A stretch of DNA of 64,000 bases from Micromonospora musae. Lineage in GTDB: Bacteria; Actinomycetota; Actinomycetes; Mycobacteriales; Micromonosporaceae. The stretch lies in assembly GCF_003626635.1 (NCBI RefSeq), contig NZ_RAZT01000007.1, positions 248,001 through 312,000 of the forward strand. Direction: 5' to 3'. Below the pieces are notes generated by a model that had not been told where the DNA came from, did no database searches, and saw only the letters and a program-made list of their open reading frames with translations. Below, piece after piece: positions 1 to 10,260 of this stretch. Positions within the stretch are counted from its first letter, which is position 1; each line of letters opens with the position of its first letter. The position numbers were made by a program, and so were the translations under genes.

Positions 1-864
1 GCCGAGCAGCGACGCGGCACCGCCCGCGACGGCCCGCTGCCGGGGTGCGTCGGACCCCGCGAGGGCCGCGGGGGTACGCGGCTCCAGGCCTCGGCCGGAC
101 GACCCGCCCAGCGGACGGTCGAGGGAGGCGAGCAGCGCGTCCCGACCGGCCCGGATCGGGTCCCGACCGGGGCGAGGGTGCTCGGCGGGAGCCGGCAGGC
201 CGTGCCCGCCCCGACTCGGCTCGCTCCGGGCCGGCCCGGGCAGGGCGTGCCCGCCCCGCTCCGGCGGCTCCTGACCGAGGATCGGCGTGGGCCGCTCGGC
301 GCAGAGATACTGCGCCATGTCGTCGTGCGGGGCGACCGACTGCCGGGTCTTCTCGAGAACCCAGATCGCCTGCGCGGTGGCCTTGCCGGACGGCCAGGTG
401 GCGATGATCCGCCAGGTGCCGTCGTCGCGCCGGTAAGCGTCCCAGGAGATCTTCTCGGTGTCGATGCCGTGCTGGGCCAGCCGGCCGTTGACCACTTCGG
501 CGAGCGGCGTCGGCTTGTCGGCGCCCTTGAGCCGGGTGCGCCGAGCGTGCTGGGCGAGCATCGCCCGCTCCTGCAGCACCGGGCCGGCGTAGCGCAGCAC
601 CCGGTCGACCGGCACTCCGGCGATCCGGGCGACGTCCTCGGCGGACTCGCCGGAGCGGATGCGGGCCTGAATGTCGCGTGGGGACAGGGACGGGACGGGA
701 TCGGCGGTCGTGGCCGCCACGGCGAGCGGCGGGGCGCCCGGTTCGGCGTGCATCGCCGAACTCACCCGCTCGTCGATGGGCAGCGCGAGCAGTCGCCCGA
801 CCTCGTCGGCGAGCACCAGAGCCTGGCCGTCCTCGGAAAGGGCGACGAAGCGTACTGGGCGCAT
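1..864 (-). CDS. sepH: Septation protein SepH (partial, 3' end outside window)
   Basis: SepH is an actinobacterial DNA-binding protein that interacts with FtsZ and promotes Z-ring assembly. Only the N-terminal 288 residues are present; the reading frame is open to base 1, so the C-terminus lies outside the window. The ATG at 864 gives MRPVRFVALSEDG, the typical opening of the DUF3071 domain. A helix-turn-helix-like segment (IRSGESAEDVARIAG) follows near residues 80-95, then a DGTWRIIATW strand. The visible C-terminal part is rich in Pro, Gly and Arg and looks disordered, as in the family. In Mycobacterium the homologue also sits close to serC and citA, which supports the call. Confidence 0.9.
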   Translation of the reverse strand, partial: MRPVRFVALSEDGQALVLADEVGRLLALPIDERVSSAMHAEPGAPPLAVAATTADPVPSLSPRDIQARIRSGESAEDVARIAGVPVDRVLRYAGPVLQERAMLAQHARRTRLKGADKPTPLAEVVNGRLAQHGIDTEKISWDAYRRDDGTWRIIATWPSGKATAQAIWVLEKTRQSVAPHDDMAQYLCAERPTPILGQEPPERGGHALPGPARSEPSRGGHGLPAPAEHPRPGRDPIRAGRDALLASLDRPLGGSSGRGLEPRTPAALAGSDAPRQRAVAGGAASLLG

Positions 865-1001
865 TACGTTGCCTCCGTCCCGCTTCGTTGGCCCACGCCA
901 CGAGTCAGCCACCCGGGCGTCTCGCACCACCGTACGCTCATCTGCCCTGAGGTGGGGGATGCGACACCCGCATGTTGTGGGTGAGCTGCAGCGATGATCA
1001 C

Positions 1002-1038
1002 GGTGGGTGGCCGGCGCTCGGCGCGTCGACCACCCACT
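1002..1038 (-). terminator. Possible hairpin downstream of serC
   Basis: GTGGGTGG at 1003-1010 pairs with CCACCCAC at 1030-1037, just past the serC stop codon. No clear U-tract follows on the minus strand, so this is a modest terminator candidate between serC and sepH. Confidence 0.35.
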
Positions 1039-1048
1039 GTCATCTGGA

Positions 1049-2212
<1,164 letters not shown>

Positions 2213-2471
2213 TCAGCTGGCGGGCGCGGAGCGGCGGCGGGCGCGGAGGCGCACGGTGGCCGGGATCCGAGCCCGGTCCGGCGGCACTGCCGAAATCACA
2301 TCCTCCCATCCCGGCCGGCGGGCCCGAGTTCTGGTCCCGCCTCCGGCATTGAGGCGTACGCCACAGCCCCCGGGGCGGCTGGCAGGGGTGGTGCGGCGGG
2401 ATCGTCGCCGACGACGGGGCCGCTGGCGGGCCGGCGGGAACGCGGGCGCCAGGGCGGGATGCGTCGCAGAA

Positions 2472-2512
2472 AGGGGCCCCTCGTGCCGCACCAGGCGGCA
2501 CGAGGAGCCCCT
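2472..2512 (-). terminator. Strong terminator downstream of citA
   Basis: AGGGGC (2472-2477) pairs with GCCCCT (2507-2512), and an 11-bp perfect stem at 2479-2489/2495-2505 closes a five-base loop. It lies 11 bases after the citA stop codon on the minus strand. Confidence 0.85.
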
Positions 2513-2523
2513 CGGATCAGACC

Positions 2524-3630
2524 TCAGACGCCGTGCGGAATGGCGTCCCAGCCCTCGACCTCCTGCGGCTTGCGCGGGGCGGGGCCGATATAACGGGCGG
2601 ACGGGCGGACCAGCCGCTGGAGCCGCTTCTGCTCCAGGATGTGGGCGCTCCAGCCACCCATCCGGGCGCAGGTGAACATCGAGGTGAACATGTGGGCCGG
2701 CACCTCGGCGAAGTCGAGCACGACGGCGGACCAGAACTCGACGTTGGTGGCGAGCACCCGGTCGGGCTTGCGGTTGTGCAGCTCCTCCAGAGCGGCCTTC
2801 TCCAGCGCCTCGGCCACCTCGAAGCGCGGCGCGCCGAGCTCCTTGGCCGTCCGACGGAGCACCCGGGCACGCGGGTCCTCGGCCCGGTAGACCCGGTGCC
2901 CGAAGCCCATCAGCCGCTCGCCGCGATCCAGCACACCCTTGACGTACCCCTCGGCGTCGCCGCCGCGCTCGACCGCCTCCAGCATGTTGAGCACCCGGGA
3001 CGGGGCGCCACCGTGCAGCGGGCCGGAGAGGGCACCGATGCCGGAGGAGATGCAGGCGGCCGCGTCCGCGCCGGTCGAGGCGACGATCCGGGCGGTGAAG
3101 GTCGAGGCGTTCAGGCCGTGTTCGGCGGCCGAGATGAAGTACGCGTCGACGGCCTTGACGTGCCGCGGGTCCGGCTCGCCGCGCCAGCGCTTCATGAACC
3201 GCTCGACGATCGTGGACGCCTTGTCGATCTCCTTCTGCGGCACGGCCGGCAGGCCGAGACCACGGGCGGACTGGGCGACGAAGGAGAGCGCGGTCACCGA
3301 GACCCGGGCCAGATCCTCACGCGCCTGCTCGTCGGTGATGTCGAGCAGCTGGTCGAGGCCCCAGTACGGGGCGAGCATCGCGACCGCCGACTGCACGTCG
3401 ACCCGGATGTCGCCGGAGTGCACCGGCACCGGGAACGGTTCGGCGGGCGGCAGGCCCGGCCCGAACCGGCCGTCGACCAGCAGCGCCCACACGTTGCCGA
3501 AGGAGACCTGGCCGATCAGATCCTCGATGTCCACCCCGCGGTAGCGCAGCGCGCCACCCTCGCGGTCGGGTTCGGCGATCTCGGTCTCGAAGGCGACGAC
3601 GCCCTCCAGTCCCGGCTTGAAATCGGCCAT
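2524..3630 (-). CDS. citA: Citrate synthase (citrate synthase 2 type)
   Basis: It condenses oxaloacetate and acetyl-CoA to citrate at the entry of the TCA cycle. The 368-residue protein carries the family catalytic residues: His206 in GPLHGGAPSRV, His245 in MGFGHRVYRAEDPRAR, and Asp306 in VLDFAEVP. The start is the ATG at 3630 (MADFKPGLEG), preceded by AGGAG at a good distance; the frame stays open further upstream but without the family's sequence. The short length and sequence match the actinobacterial CitA type rather than the longer hexameric GltA. It is divergent from pdxH across a 250-base promoter region and ends in a strong hairpin. The neighbourhood citA-serC-sepH is conserved in mycobacteria. 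Confidence 0.92.
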   Translation of the reverse strand: MADFKPGLEGVVAFETEIAEPDREGGALRYRGVDIEDLIGQVSFGNVWALLVDGRFGPGLPPAEPFPVPVHSGDIRVDVQSAVAMLAPYWGLDQLLDITDEQAREDLARVSVTALSFVAQSARGLGLPAVPQKEIDKASTIVERFMKRWRGEPDPRHVKAVDAYFISAAEHGLNASTFTARIVASTGADAAACISSGIGALSGPLHGGAPSRVLNMLEAVERGGDAEGYVKGVLDRGERLMGFGHRVYRAEDPRARVLRRTAKELGAPRFEVAEALEKAALEELHNRKPDRVLATNVEFWSAVVLDFAEVPAHMFTSMFTCARMGGWSAHILEQKRLQRLVRPSARYIGPAPRKPQEVEGWDAIPHGV

Positions 3631-3708
3631 GTCGCTCTCCTGGCTCTGGTCGCCACCCTCACGGCTGCGCACGGCCCGGTCGGTCGAGCACCTTGGGCGA
3701 CCCTTGGG

Positions 3709-3722
3709 GTTTCGTTCGAAAC
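3709..3722. promoter_or_regulatory. Small palindrome in the citA/pdxH divergent promoter region
   Basis: GTTTCG-TT-CGAAAC is a 6-bp inverted repeat with a two-base spacer, in an AT-richer stretch between two divergent genes. It could be a regulator's operator; no regulator is identified. Confidence 0.35.
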
Positions 3723-3880
3723 ATCTTGCCTGGTGAGTAACCGAGTCCGCGACCCGCTGCGACTGTGCCGCACGCGACATCCCCGGACGCGCATCCCGTT
3801 CGCGGCTGGGCAAGACTGGGGCGGTACGGGCTGGCCAGCCTTGACCGGCGTGCGCCGACCCGGTGAAAGGGAGTAGAAAC

Positions 3881-4537
3881 GTGACGGGCGACACACCAGC
3901 CCCGGGTGCGATGCGTAACGAGTACGCCGCGGACCGGGGCCTTTCCGAGCCTGACCTGGCCGGCGACTGGCACGCCCAGTTCGCCCGCTGGTTCGCCGAC
4001 GCCGTGGCCTTCGGCCTTCCGGAGCCGAACGCCATGGTGGTCGGCACCGCCGACGCCGTCGGGCGGCCCAGCGGCCGCACCGTGCTGCTGAAGGGCTACG
4101 ACCCGGAGGGCTTCGTCTTCTTCACCAACCACGCCTCGCGCAAGGGCACCGAGGCGGCCGCGAATCCGTACGCCAGCCTGGTCTTCCCCTGGTTCCCCAT
4201 GCAGCGCCAGGTCGTGGTCGCCGGCACCGTGCGGGAGGTGCCGAGGGCGGAGACCGAGGCGTACTTCGCGACCCGGCCCCGCGCCTCCCAGCTCGGCGCC
4301 TGGGCCAGCCCGCAGTCGCAGGTGATCCCCGACCGGGCGGCGTTGGAGGCCCGTTACCGGGAGGCGGCGCAGCGCTTCGGCGACGGCCCGATCCCCGCCC
4401 CGCCGCACTGGGGCGGGCTGCGGGTCCGCCCGGACTCGGTGGAGTTCTGGCAGGGCCACGCCGGCCGGCTGCACGACCGGCTGCGGTTCCGGCGCACCGA
4501 CGCCGGTGACTGGACCGTCGAACGGCTGGCGCCGTGA
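3881..4537 (+). CDS. pdxH: Pyridoxamine/pyridoxine 5'-phosphate oxidase
   Basis: This FMN enzyme oxidises PNP or PMP to the cofactor PLP. The 218-residue protein shows the FMN-binding region ([19 protein letters not shown]), the middle motif [12 protein letters not shown], and the C-terminal dimerisation segment [10 protein letters not shown] with the terminal VERLAP found across PdxH. The start is the GTG at 3881, seven bases after AAAGGGAG. An in-frame GTG at 3863 is less likely because the ribosome site lies inside that extension. It is divergent from citA, and its stop overlaps the next gene by four bases (GTGA), which suggests translational coupling to the exporter. PLP also serves SerC encoded nearby. 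Confidence 0.93.
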   Translation: MTGDTPAPGAMRNEYAADRGLSEPDLAGDWHAQFARWFADAVAFGLPEPNAMVVGTADAVGRPSGRTVLLKGYDPEGFVFFTNHASRKGTEAAANPYASLVFPWFPMQRQVVVAGTVREVPRAETEAYFATRPRASQLGAWASPQSQVIPDRAALEARYREAAQRFGDGPIPAPPHWGGLRVRPDSVEFWQGHAGRLHDRLRFRRTDAGDWTVERLAP

Positions 4538-5925
4538 CCGGAAAACAACGCGCCGGGGTACGCCGGTGGGCGATCGACCTGCGTCCGCTGCGGGTGCCGA
4601 ACTACCGGCGGATCTGGCTCGGCAACGGCATCGCGATGTTCGGCTTCCAGTTCACCGCGGTGGCCGTGCCGGTCGAGATGTACGACATCACGGAGGCTTC
4701 CCTCTGGGTGGGCCTGCTCGGCATCGCCGGCTTCGTACCTCTGCTGATCTTCGGTCTCTGGGGCGGCGCGGTCGCCGACGCCAGTGACCGACGCAAGGTG
4801 CTGCTCGGCGCCGGCACGCTGCTCTGGGCGTCGACCCTGGGGCTGCTGGCCCAGTCGCTGCTGCAGGTGGGCAGTCCCGTGCTGCTGCTGATCCTGGTGG
4901 CGGTGCAGTCGATCGCCTTCGCGATCACCGCGCCGGCCCGCAGCGCGATCCTGCCGCGGTTGGTGCCCGACGAGCTGGTCCCCGCGGCCAGCACGCTGAA
5001 CTACACCACCTTCACCGCCGCCTCGGTGGTCGGCCCGCTCGCGGCGGGCCTGATCTTCTCGTCCTGGGGTGTCGACGTCGGCCTGCCGGTCGCGTATGCG
5101 GTCGACGCCCTGCTCTTCACGGTCTCGCTCTGGGCCACGCTGCGGCTGCCCGCGCTGCCGCCCGAGCCGGACCCGGAGGGCGACGGCACACCCCGCCGGG
5201 CGGGGCTGGCGAGCGTCGTGGACGGCTTCCGCTACCTGGCGACGACCCCGGTGCTGCTGCTCTCGTTCGCCGTCGACCTGATCGCGATGATCCTGGCCAT
5301 GCCCCGGGCGCTCTTCCCGGAGATCGCCCACGAGCGGTTCAGCGACGGGGCGGTCGGATGGCTGTACAGCGCGATCGCCATCGGCTCGATGATCGGCGGG
5401 CTCACCTCCGGCTGGATCAGCCGGCTCCGCCGGCAGGGGCTCGGGCTGGTGCTCGCGGTGGTCGCCTGGGGCGTGGCCATCGCGGCGGCCGGGTTCGCCC
5501 ACCAACTCTGGTTGATGGTCCTGCTGCTCGGCGTCGCCGGCGCGGCCGACCTGGTCAGCGCGGTGCTGCGCCAGTCCATGCTGCTGATCTACGCGCCGGA
5601 CCGGATGCGTGGCCGGCTCCAGGGGGTCAACACGGTGGTCGTCGCCGGCGGGCCGCGCCTCGGTGACCTGCGCGCCGGCGCGATGGCGGCCGGGCTCGGC
5701 GGCGGAGTCGCGTGGATAGCCGGCGGTGTCGCCTCGGCGGTGCTGGTCGTGGTGCTCGCGGTCGCCTTCCCGGCGCTGCTGCGCTACCGGGCCGCCACGA
5801 ACGCGGCCGGCACCGACGCGGCGCCGGCCGGTGGCGCGGGATCGACGGCCGTGGACGGTAGTCCGGCGGCCGGGGCACCCGGCGGCGACCGTGCGGCGAC
5901 GGCGTCGGGCGGTGACCGAGAGTGA
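4534..5925 (+). CDS. MFS exporter, EntS-like
   Basis: A 463-residue major facilitator protein with about 12 membrane helices and the family loop-2/3 motif near residues 80-90 ([15 protein letters not shown]). The opening ([20 protein letters not shown]) and the helix 5 region ([23 protein letters not shown]) match the EntS/MFS_3 branch, whose members export siderophores, macrolides or other small molecules. The substrate cannot be told from sequence. It overlaps pdxH by four bases (GTGA), so it is likely co-expressed with it. The C-terminal 40 residues are an Ala/Gly/Asp-rich tail. Confidence 0.85.
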   Translation: MTGKQRAGVRRWAIDLRPLRVPNYRRIWLGNGIAMFGFQFTAVAVPVEMYDITEASLWVGLLGIAGFVPLLIFGLWGGAVADASDRRKVLLGAGTLLWASTLGLLAQSLLQVGSPVLLLILVAVQSIAFAITAPARSAILPRLVPDELVPAASTLNYTTFTAASVVGPLAAGLIFSSWGVDVGLPVAYAVDALLFTVSLWATLRLPALPPEPDPEGDGTPRRAGLASVVDGFRYLATTPVLLLSFAVDLIAMILAMPRALFPEIAHERFSDGAVGWLYSAIAIGSMIGGLTSGWISRLRRQGLGLVLAVVAWGVAIAAAGFAHQLWLMVLLLGVAGAADLVSAVLRQSMLLIYAPDRMRGRLQGVNTVVVAGGPRLGDLRAGAMAAGLGGGVAWIAGGVASAVLVVVLAVAFPALLRYRAATNAAGTDAAPAGGAGSTAVDGSPAAGAPGGDRAATASGGDRE

Positions 5926-5930
5926 CCGAT

Positions 5931-5936
5931 TAGGGT
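5931..5936 (+). promoter_or_regulatory. -10 element (TAGGGT) of a leaderless promoter
   Basis: TAGGGT lies exactly seven bases before the ATG at 5944 and no Shine-Dalgarno intervenes, so transcription is expected to begin at or next to the start codon. Confidence 0.6.
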
Positions 5937-5943
5937 CGCCGAC

Positions 5944-6870
5944 ATGCGCACCCCTGACCAGCGTCCCCCGTCGGGCACCCAGTGGACCATCTCCGCCGCC
6001 GGCCATGAGGCCGTCATCGTCGAGGTGGGTGGCGGGCTGCGGACGTACTCGCACGACGGCGTCGACTACCTCGACGGGTACGCCGAGGACGAACTCTGCC
6101 CCGGCTCCGCCGGCCAGGTGCTCGCTCCGTGGCCGAACCGGATCCGGGACGGGCGCTACAGCACCGGCGAGCGGACCCACCAGCTGCCGCTCACCGAGCC
6201 GGCGCGGCACGTGGCGATCCACGGCCTGGTCAACTGGGTGTCCTGGGAGCTGATCGAGGAGTCGGCGGACGCGGTGACCCTCGGGTGCTGGATGCCGCCG
6301 CAGCCCGGCTACCCGTGGGCGCTGCAGCTGCGCAGCCGGTGGAGCGTCGGGGAGGGCGGCCTGCGCGCCGAGCACGAGGTGCGCAACGTCAGCGGTGAGC
6401 CGGCGCCGTTCGGCTTCTCCGTGCACCCGTACCTGCAGCTGCCCGGGGTGCCGGTCGACGACCTGGCGATGCGGGTGCCCGGCCGGAGCCGGATGATGCT
6501 GGACAACCGCCTGCTCCCGATCGGCGTGACCCCGGTGGACGGCACCGAGTACGACTGGACGAGCCCGCGCCCGATCGGCGCGGCAGTCCTCGACCTCGCC
6601 TTCGGGGACGTGGTCCGGGAGGCCGACGGTGGCTCGTCGGTGAGCCTGGCCGCGCCGGACGGGTCGGGCGTGACCATCTGGGCCGACCGGGAGTTCGGGT
6701 GGTGGCAGGTCTTCACCGGCGACACGCTGACCGGTGAGCGGCACCGCCGCTCGGTCGCGATCGAGCCGATGACCTGCCCGCCGGACGCCTTCCGCTCCAA
6801 CCACGACGTGATCGTGCTCGGGCCGGACGAGACCTGGCGGGGCGTCTGGGGTATCCGTCCCGGCGCCTGA
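5944..6870 (+). CDS. Aldose 1-epimerase family protein
   Basis: A 308-residue mutarotase-like protein (galactose mutarotase superfamily) that interconverts sugar anomers. Visible signatures are APWPNRIRDG (sugar-pocket loop), HVAIHGLVNW with the family's first His, GFSVHPYLQLPG with the second, and AIEPMTCPPDAF, where Glu would be the catalytic base. This is the actinobacterial short GalM-like form, not GalM proper. The substrate is uncertain and no sugar kinase or gal gene is adjacent. It is read from its own leaderless-type promoter after the exporter; the nitroreductase gene follows 18 bases later and may be cotranscribed. Confidence 0.85.
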   Translation: MRTPDQRPPSGTQWTISAAGHEAVIVEVGGGLRTYSHDGVDYLDGYAEDELCPGSAGQVLAPWPNRIRDGRYSTGERTHQLPLTEPARHVAIHGLVNWVSWELIEESADAVTLGCWMPPQPGYPWALQLRSRWSVGEGGLRAEHEVRNVSGEPAPFGFSVHPYLQLPGVPVDDLAMRVPGRSRMMLDNRLLPIGVTPVDGTEYDWTSPRPIGAAVLDLAFGDVVREADGGSSVSLAAPDGSGVTIWADREFGWWQVFTGDTLTGERHRRSVAIEPMTCPPDAFRSNHDVIVLGPDETWRGVWGIRPGA

Positions 6871-6888
6871 GGCGGGAGGGGGAGCAGC

Positions 6889-7491
6889 ATGGAGTTCGCC
6901 GAGGTGCTGCGGCGCCGGCGGATGGTGCGCAACTACGACCCGGACCGTCCGGTCCCGCCCGACGTGGTGCAGCGCCTGCTCGACCACGCGCTCCGCGCGC
7001 CCTCGGCCGGCTTCGCACAGGGCTGGGCGTTCCTGGTGTTGGAGGAGGCCGCCGACCGGGAGAGGTTCTGGGCGGCGGCCACTCCGGACGGTGGCGGCCG
7101 GGAGCGCTGGCTGGCGGGGATGCGCAAGGCACCGCTGATCGTCGTGCCGCACGCCAACCGCTCGGCCTACCTGGAGCGGTACGCCGAGCCGGACAAGGGC
7201 TGGACGGACCGTTCGGAGCAGCGTTGGCCGGTGCCCTACTGGTATGTGGACACCGGCTTCGCCGCCCTGCTGATGCTGCTCACGGCGGTGGACGAGGGGC
7301 TGGGGGCGTGCTTCTTCGGCATCCACCCTCAGCGGCTGGCGGCGTACCGGGAGGCGTTCGGCGTGCCGGAGGAGTACGAGCCGATCGGTGCGGTGACGGT
7401 CGGTTACCGGGCGGCCGACCATCGGTCACCGTCGCTGCGGCGGGGGCGGCGTCCGGTCGACGAGGTGGTCCACCGGGGCCGGTGGAGTTGA
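6889..7491 (+). CDS. Nitroreductase family protein
   Basis: A 200-residue FMN-dependent oxidoreductase of the nitroreductase fold. The N-terminus (EVLRRRRMVRNYDPDRPVP) holds the arginine-rich FMN phosphate-binding segment, and ALRAPSAGFAQGWAFLVL matches the second flavin contact region. DEGLGACFFGI near residue 138 and the closing EPIGAVTVGYRA are standard. GGGAGGGGGAG provides a strong ribosome site before the ATG at 6889. Related actinobacterial proteins include F420- or FMN-dependent reductases; the natural substrate is unknown. It probably shares a transcript with the epimerase gene. Confidence 0.85.
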   Translation: MEFAEVLRRRRMVRNYDPDRPVPPDVVQRLLDHALRAPSAGFAQGWAFLVLEEAADRERFWAAATPDGGGRERWLAGMRKAPLIVVPHANRSAYLERYAEPDKGWTDRSEQRWPVPYWYVDTGFAALLMLLTAVDEGLGACFFGIHPQRLAAYREAFGVPEEYEPIGAVTVGYRAADHRSPSLRRGRRPVDEVVHRGRWS

Positions 7492-7679
7492 CCGGCACGC
7501 CGGATTCGCCCGGTTGGAGATCGGGCGAGCGGTAGCGAAACTGACATCAGGGAGAAGTACGCGGTGTGCGACAGGCGGCTAGGCTGGCACGGGTCATCGG
7601 TGCCGCGCCCTGCGGTGCCACGCCGCGACCCGGCACGGCGCCGCCGGTCGGCTCGGCCACGGGGAGGGAGCGTGCCGTC

Positions 7680-7985
7680 GTGATCTTCAGAGCGGTTCGG
7701 GACGGGCGTCCCTATCCGGAGCACAACCTGACGCTCAAGCAGTGGGCGGAGATCCCGCCGCGACCGCTGCGCCTGGACCAGTTGATCACCACCAAGCGCG
7801 AGCTGGCCCTCGACAAGCTCCTCGCCGAGGACTCCACCTTCTACGGCGACCTCTTTCCGCACGTGGTGCAGTGGCACGGCGGCCTCTACCTGGAGGACGG
7901 CCTGCACCGGGCGCTGCGGGCGGCGCTCCAGCAGCGCAACCAGATCCACGCCCGGGTGCTGGTGCTCTCCGAGCCGGCGGAGTGA
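7680..7985 (+). CDS. Conserved actinobacterial protein with a ParB-like DGLHR motif
   Basis: A 101-residue protein of a family conserved in actinomycetes; no experimentally known function is recalled. The GTG at 7680 is preceded by GGGGAGGGAG at nine bases, so the longer upstream frame is not used. The core RLDQLITTKRELALDKLLAEDSTF is followed by a YLEDGLHRALRAALQQR segment. The latter resembles the DGxHR strand-helix of ParB/sulfiredoxin-like nucleotide-binding domains; this is a resemblance only. Some annotation pipelines label homologues as VapB-type antitoxins, but no toxin gene adjoins it here. Confidence 0.75.
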   Translation: MIFRAVRDGRPYPEHNLTLKQWAEIPPRPLRLDQLITTKRELALDKLLAEDSTFYGDLFPHVVQWHGGLYLEDGLHRALRAALQQRNQIHARVLVLSEPAE

Positions 7986-8017
7986 TCCGCTCCTCGCCTC
8001 CGGAGCTGAGCCACCGT

Positions 8018-8023
8018 TAGGGT
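8018..8023 (+). promoter_or_regulatory. -10 element (TAGGGT) of a leaderless promoter
   Basis: The same hexamer and the same seven-base spacing to ATG 8031 as at 5931-5936. It decides the start: the in-frame GTG at 8022 would fall inside the -10 element. Confidence 0.6.
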
Positions 8024-8030
8024 GGCTGCC

Positions 8031-9206
8031 ATGAGCCCCCGCACCAGCGCACCGCTCGAACTGCTCGACCTGGACTCCGCGCTCAGCGAGGAGGAGCGGC
8101 AGATCCGCGCCGTCGTGCGCCAGCTGATGGACGAGCGGGTACGACCGCACGTCGCCGACTGGTACGAGCAGGGCCAGTTGCCCGCCCGTGAGCTGGCCCG
8201 CGAGTTCGGCAAGCTCGGCCTGCTCGGCATGCACCTGAGCGGCTACGGCTGCGCGGGCGCGTCGGCGGTCGCGTACGGGCTGGCCTGCCTGGAGCTGGAG
8301 GCCGGTGACTCGGGGATCCGTTCGCTGGTCTCGGTGCAGGGTTCGCTGGCGATGTACGCGATCTGGCGCTTCGGCAGCGAGGAGCAGAAGCAGCGCTGGC
8401 TGCCGGCGATGGCCGCCGGCGAGGCGATCGGCTGTTTCGGGCTGACCGAGCCCGATCACGGCTCCGATCCGGCCTCGATGGCCACCCGGGCCCGCCGCGA
8501 CGGCGACGACTGGGTCCTCGACGGCGGCAAGATGTGGATCACGAACGCGCCGATCGCCGACGTCGGGGTGGTCTGGGCGCGTACCGAGGACGGGGTGCGG
8601 GGCTTCGTGGTGCCCATGGACACAACGGGCGTGAGCACCCAGGAGATCCGCCACAAGATGTCACTGCGCGCGTCGCTCACCGGCGAGATCGTGCTCGACG
8701 GCGTGCGGCTTCCCGCAGCCGCCCAACTGCCCGAGGCGGTCGGGCTCAAGGCGCCGCTGAGCTGCCTCACCGAGGCCCGCCACGGCATCGTCTGGGGTGC
8801 GCTCGGCGCCGCCCGGGACTGCCTGGAGACCGCCCTGGCGTACGCGGTCACCCGCACCCAGTTCGGCCGTCCGCTGGCCGGCTTCCAGCTGACCCAGGCC
8901 AAGCTCGCCGACATGACCGTGGAGCTGCAGAAGGGCTACCTGCTGGCGCTGCACCTGGGCCGGCTCGCCGACGCCGGCCGGCTCCGCCCCGAGCAGGTGA
9001 GCGTCGGGAAGCTCAACAACGTCCGTGAGGCGTTGGAGATCGCGCGGCAGTGCCGGACGATCCTCGGCGCGAACGGGATCTCCGGCGAGTACCCGGTGAT
9101 GCGGCACGCCAACAACCTGGAGAGCGTGCTCACCTACGAGGGCACCTCGGAGATCCACCAGCTCGTCATCGGGCAGCGGTTGACCGGGCTCAACGCCTTC
9201 GCCTGA
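8031..9206 (+). CDS. gcdH: Glutaryl-CoA dehydrogenase-type acyl-CoA dehydrogenase
   Basis: This FAD enzyme oxidatively decarboxylates glutaryl-CoA to crotonyl-CoA in lysine/tryptophan breakdown. The 391-residue protein has the acyl-CoA dehydrogenase order: N-terminal helical domain, FGLTEPDHGSDP and MWITNAP FAD/substrate loops, then the C-terminal helical domain. The catalytic Glu sits in TYEGTSEIH at about residue 370, as in GCDH. The stretch GYGCAGASAVAYGLACLELE and SVQGSLAMYAI are GCDH-like rather than typical of short-chain enzymes. ATG 8031 follows a leaderless promoter. Confidence 0.85.
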   Translation: MSPRTSAPLELLDLDSALSEEERQIRAVVRQLMDERVRPHVADWYEQGQLPARELAREFGKLGLLGMHLSGYGCAGASAVAYGLACLELEAGDSGIRSLVSVQGSLAMYAIWRFGSEEQKQRWLPAMAAGEAIGCFGLTEPDHGSDPASMATRARRDGDDWVLDGGKMWITNAPIADVGVVWARTEDGVRGFVVPMDTTGVSTQEIRHKMSLRASLTGEIVLDGVRLPAAAQLPEAVGLKAPLSCLTEARHGIVWGALGAARDCLETALAYAVTRTQFGRPLAGFQLTQAKLADMTVELQKGYLLALHLGRLADAGRLRPEQVSVGKLNNVREALEIARQCRTILGANGISGEYPVMRHANNLESVLTYEGTSEIHQLVIGQRLTGLNAFA

Positions 9207-9328
9207 GCCCTCCCGTGTGCCGGGGCTGACCTGCGGATACAGCTTTCATGCCGGCTCGACGCGCGGCTGTCGTACGGCGGACGTACCGTCATTGCAGACG
9301 GCAGTGTCTGACGAGGACGGTGAGGGCG

Positions 9329-10090
9329 ATGGCCCGCGACGCTGACAGCAACGAGCCCACCAGGGAGTTCCCGGGTTACCCGACCGGCGATGCGCTCAAG
9401 GAACGCTCGGACGCCGCGCCCGAGGCGCCGGCGACACCGACGGCCACCAACCGCCCCGCCCGGGGTCTGCTCTGGGTGCTCGGCGCGGCGGCGCTCGCCG
9501 TGATCGTGCTGCTCGGTGTGCAGACCGCCGGGCTGTTCCCCAGCTTCCGCAACCCGTTCGCCGAGGAGACGACGGATCGCAGCCAACCGACGCTGCTGAA
9601 GTCGATTCAGGACCTGAGCCGCTACGTGGCCGCCGAGGGCAACTTCCAGGTGGTGGTCGATCTTCAGAAGGACCGCCAGTACGTGCCGGACTTCCTGCTC
9701 AACGAGCGCACCCTCTTCGTCGGGGCGGGCAGCGTCGAGGCGTACGTGGACTTCTCGAAGATCTCCGACGGGGCGATCGTCGAGTCGGCCGACGGCAAGT
9801 CGGTGGAGATCAAGCTGCCCGCGCCGCAGCTCGGCGAGACCAACCTGGACCTGGAGAAGAGCTACGTCTTCGCTGAGAAGCGTGGCCTGCTCAACCGGTT
9901 GGGTGACGTGTTCGGCAGCGACCCGAACCGGCAGCAGGAGGTCTACCGCCTCGCCGAGGACCGGATCACCGCCGCCGCCCGGGACAGCGGGCTCGGCGCC
10001 CGGGCGGAGGAGAACACCCGCAAGATGCTGGAGGGGCTGCTCGGCTCCCTCGGCTACGAGCGGGTCACCATCACCTACGTGGCCCCCTGA
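9329..10090 (+). CDS. DUF4230 membrane-anchored protein
   Basis: A 253-residue protein: a charged cytoplasmic N-terminus, one membrane helix near residues 48-66 (LLWVLGAAALAVIVLLGVQ), then an extracytoplasmic DUF4230 domain with DFSKISDGAIVE and KLPAPQLGETNLDLEKSYVFAEKRG. The family is widespread but of unknown function. ATG 9329 is chosen from weak ribosome-site evidence (GAGGACGG upstream); an in-frame GTG at 9320 is possible. It ends directly before a strong hairpin terminator. Confidence 0.8.
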   Translation: MARDADSNEPTREFPGYPTGDALKERSDAAPEAPATPTATNRPARGLLWVLGAAALAVIVLLGVQTAGLFPSFRNPFAEETTDRSQPTLLKSIQDLSRYVAAEGNFQVVVDLQKDRQYVPDFLLNERTLFVGAGSVEAYVDFSKISDGAIVESADGKSVEIKLPAPQLGETNLDLEKSYVFAEKRGLLNRLGDVFGSDPNRQQEVYRLAEDRITAAARDSGLGARAEENTRKMLEGLLGSLGYERVTITYVAP

Positions 10091-10105
10091 CCGCAAACCC
10101 CCGAC

Positions 10106-10135
10106 GGCGCCCGCCCCGATCCCGGGGCGGGCGCC
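10106..10135 (+). terminator. Terminator after the DUF4230 gene
   Basis: A perfect 13-bp stem (10106-10118 with 10123-10135) and a four-base loop, 16 bases after the stop codon. Confidence 0.8.
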
Positions 10136-10165
10136 GCCCCGTCCACCGCCCCGTCCGCCCCGTCC

Positions 10166-10260
10166 GCGCCTCCGCGCCTCCGCGCCTCCGCCCTCCGCGC
10201 CTCCGCGCCTCCGCGCCTCCGCGCCTCCGCGCCTCCGCGCCTCCGCGCCTCCGCGCCCCC
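10166..10260. repeat. 8-bp tandem repeat array (GCGCCTCC)n
   Basis: About ten direct copies of GCGCCTCC, one of them shortened to seven bases, decaying into related CCCGC-rich sequence by about 10290. It lies in a gene-free region and is far too short-period for CRISPR. Confidence 0.9.

Noticed and set aside
4354..7422. Long minus-strand open frame (over 1000 codons)
   Set aside because: It lies antisense to pdxH, the exporter, the epimerase and the nitroreductase genes, all with clear domains. Its translation is Arg/His/Pro-rich low-complexity sequence, as expected from antisense high-GC DNA.
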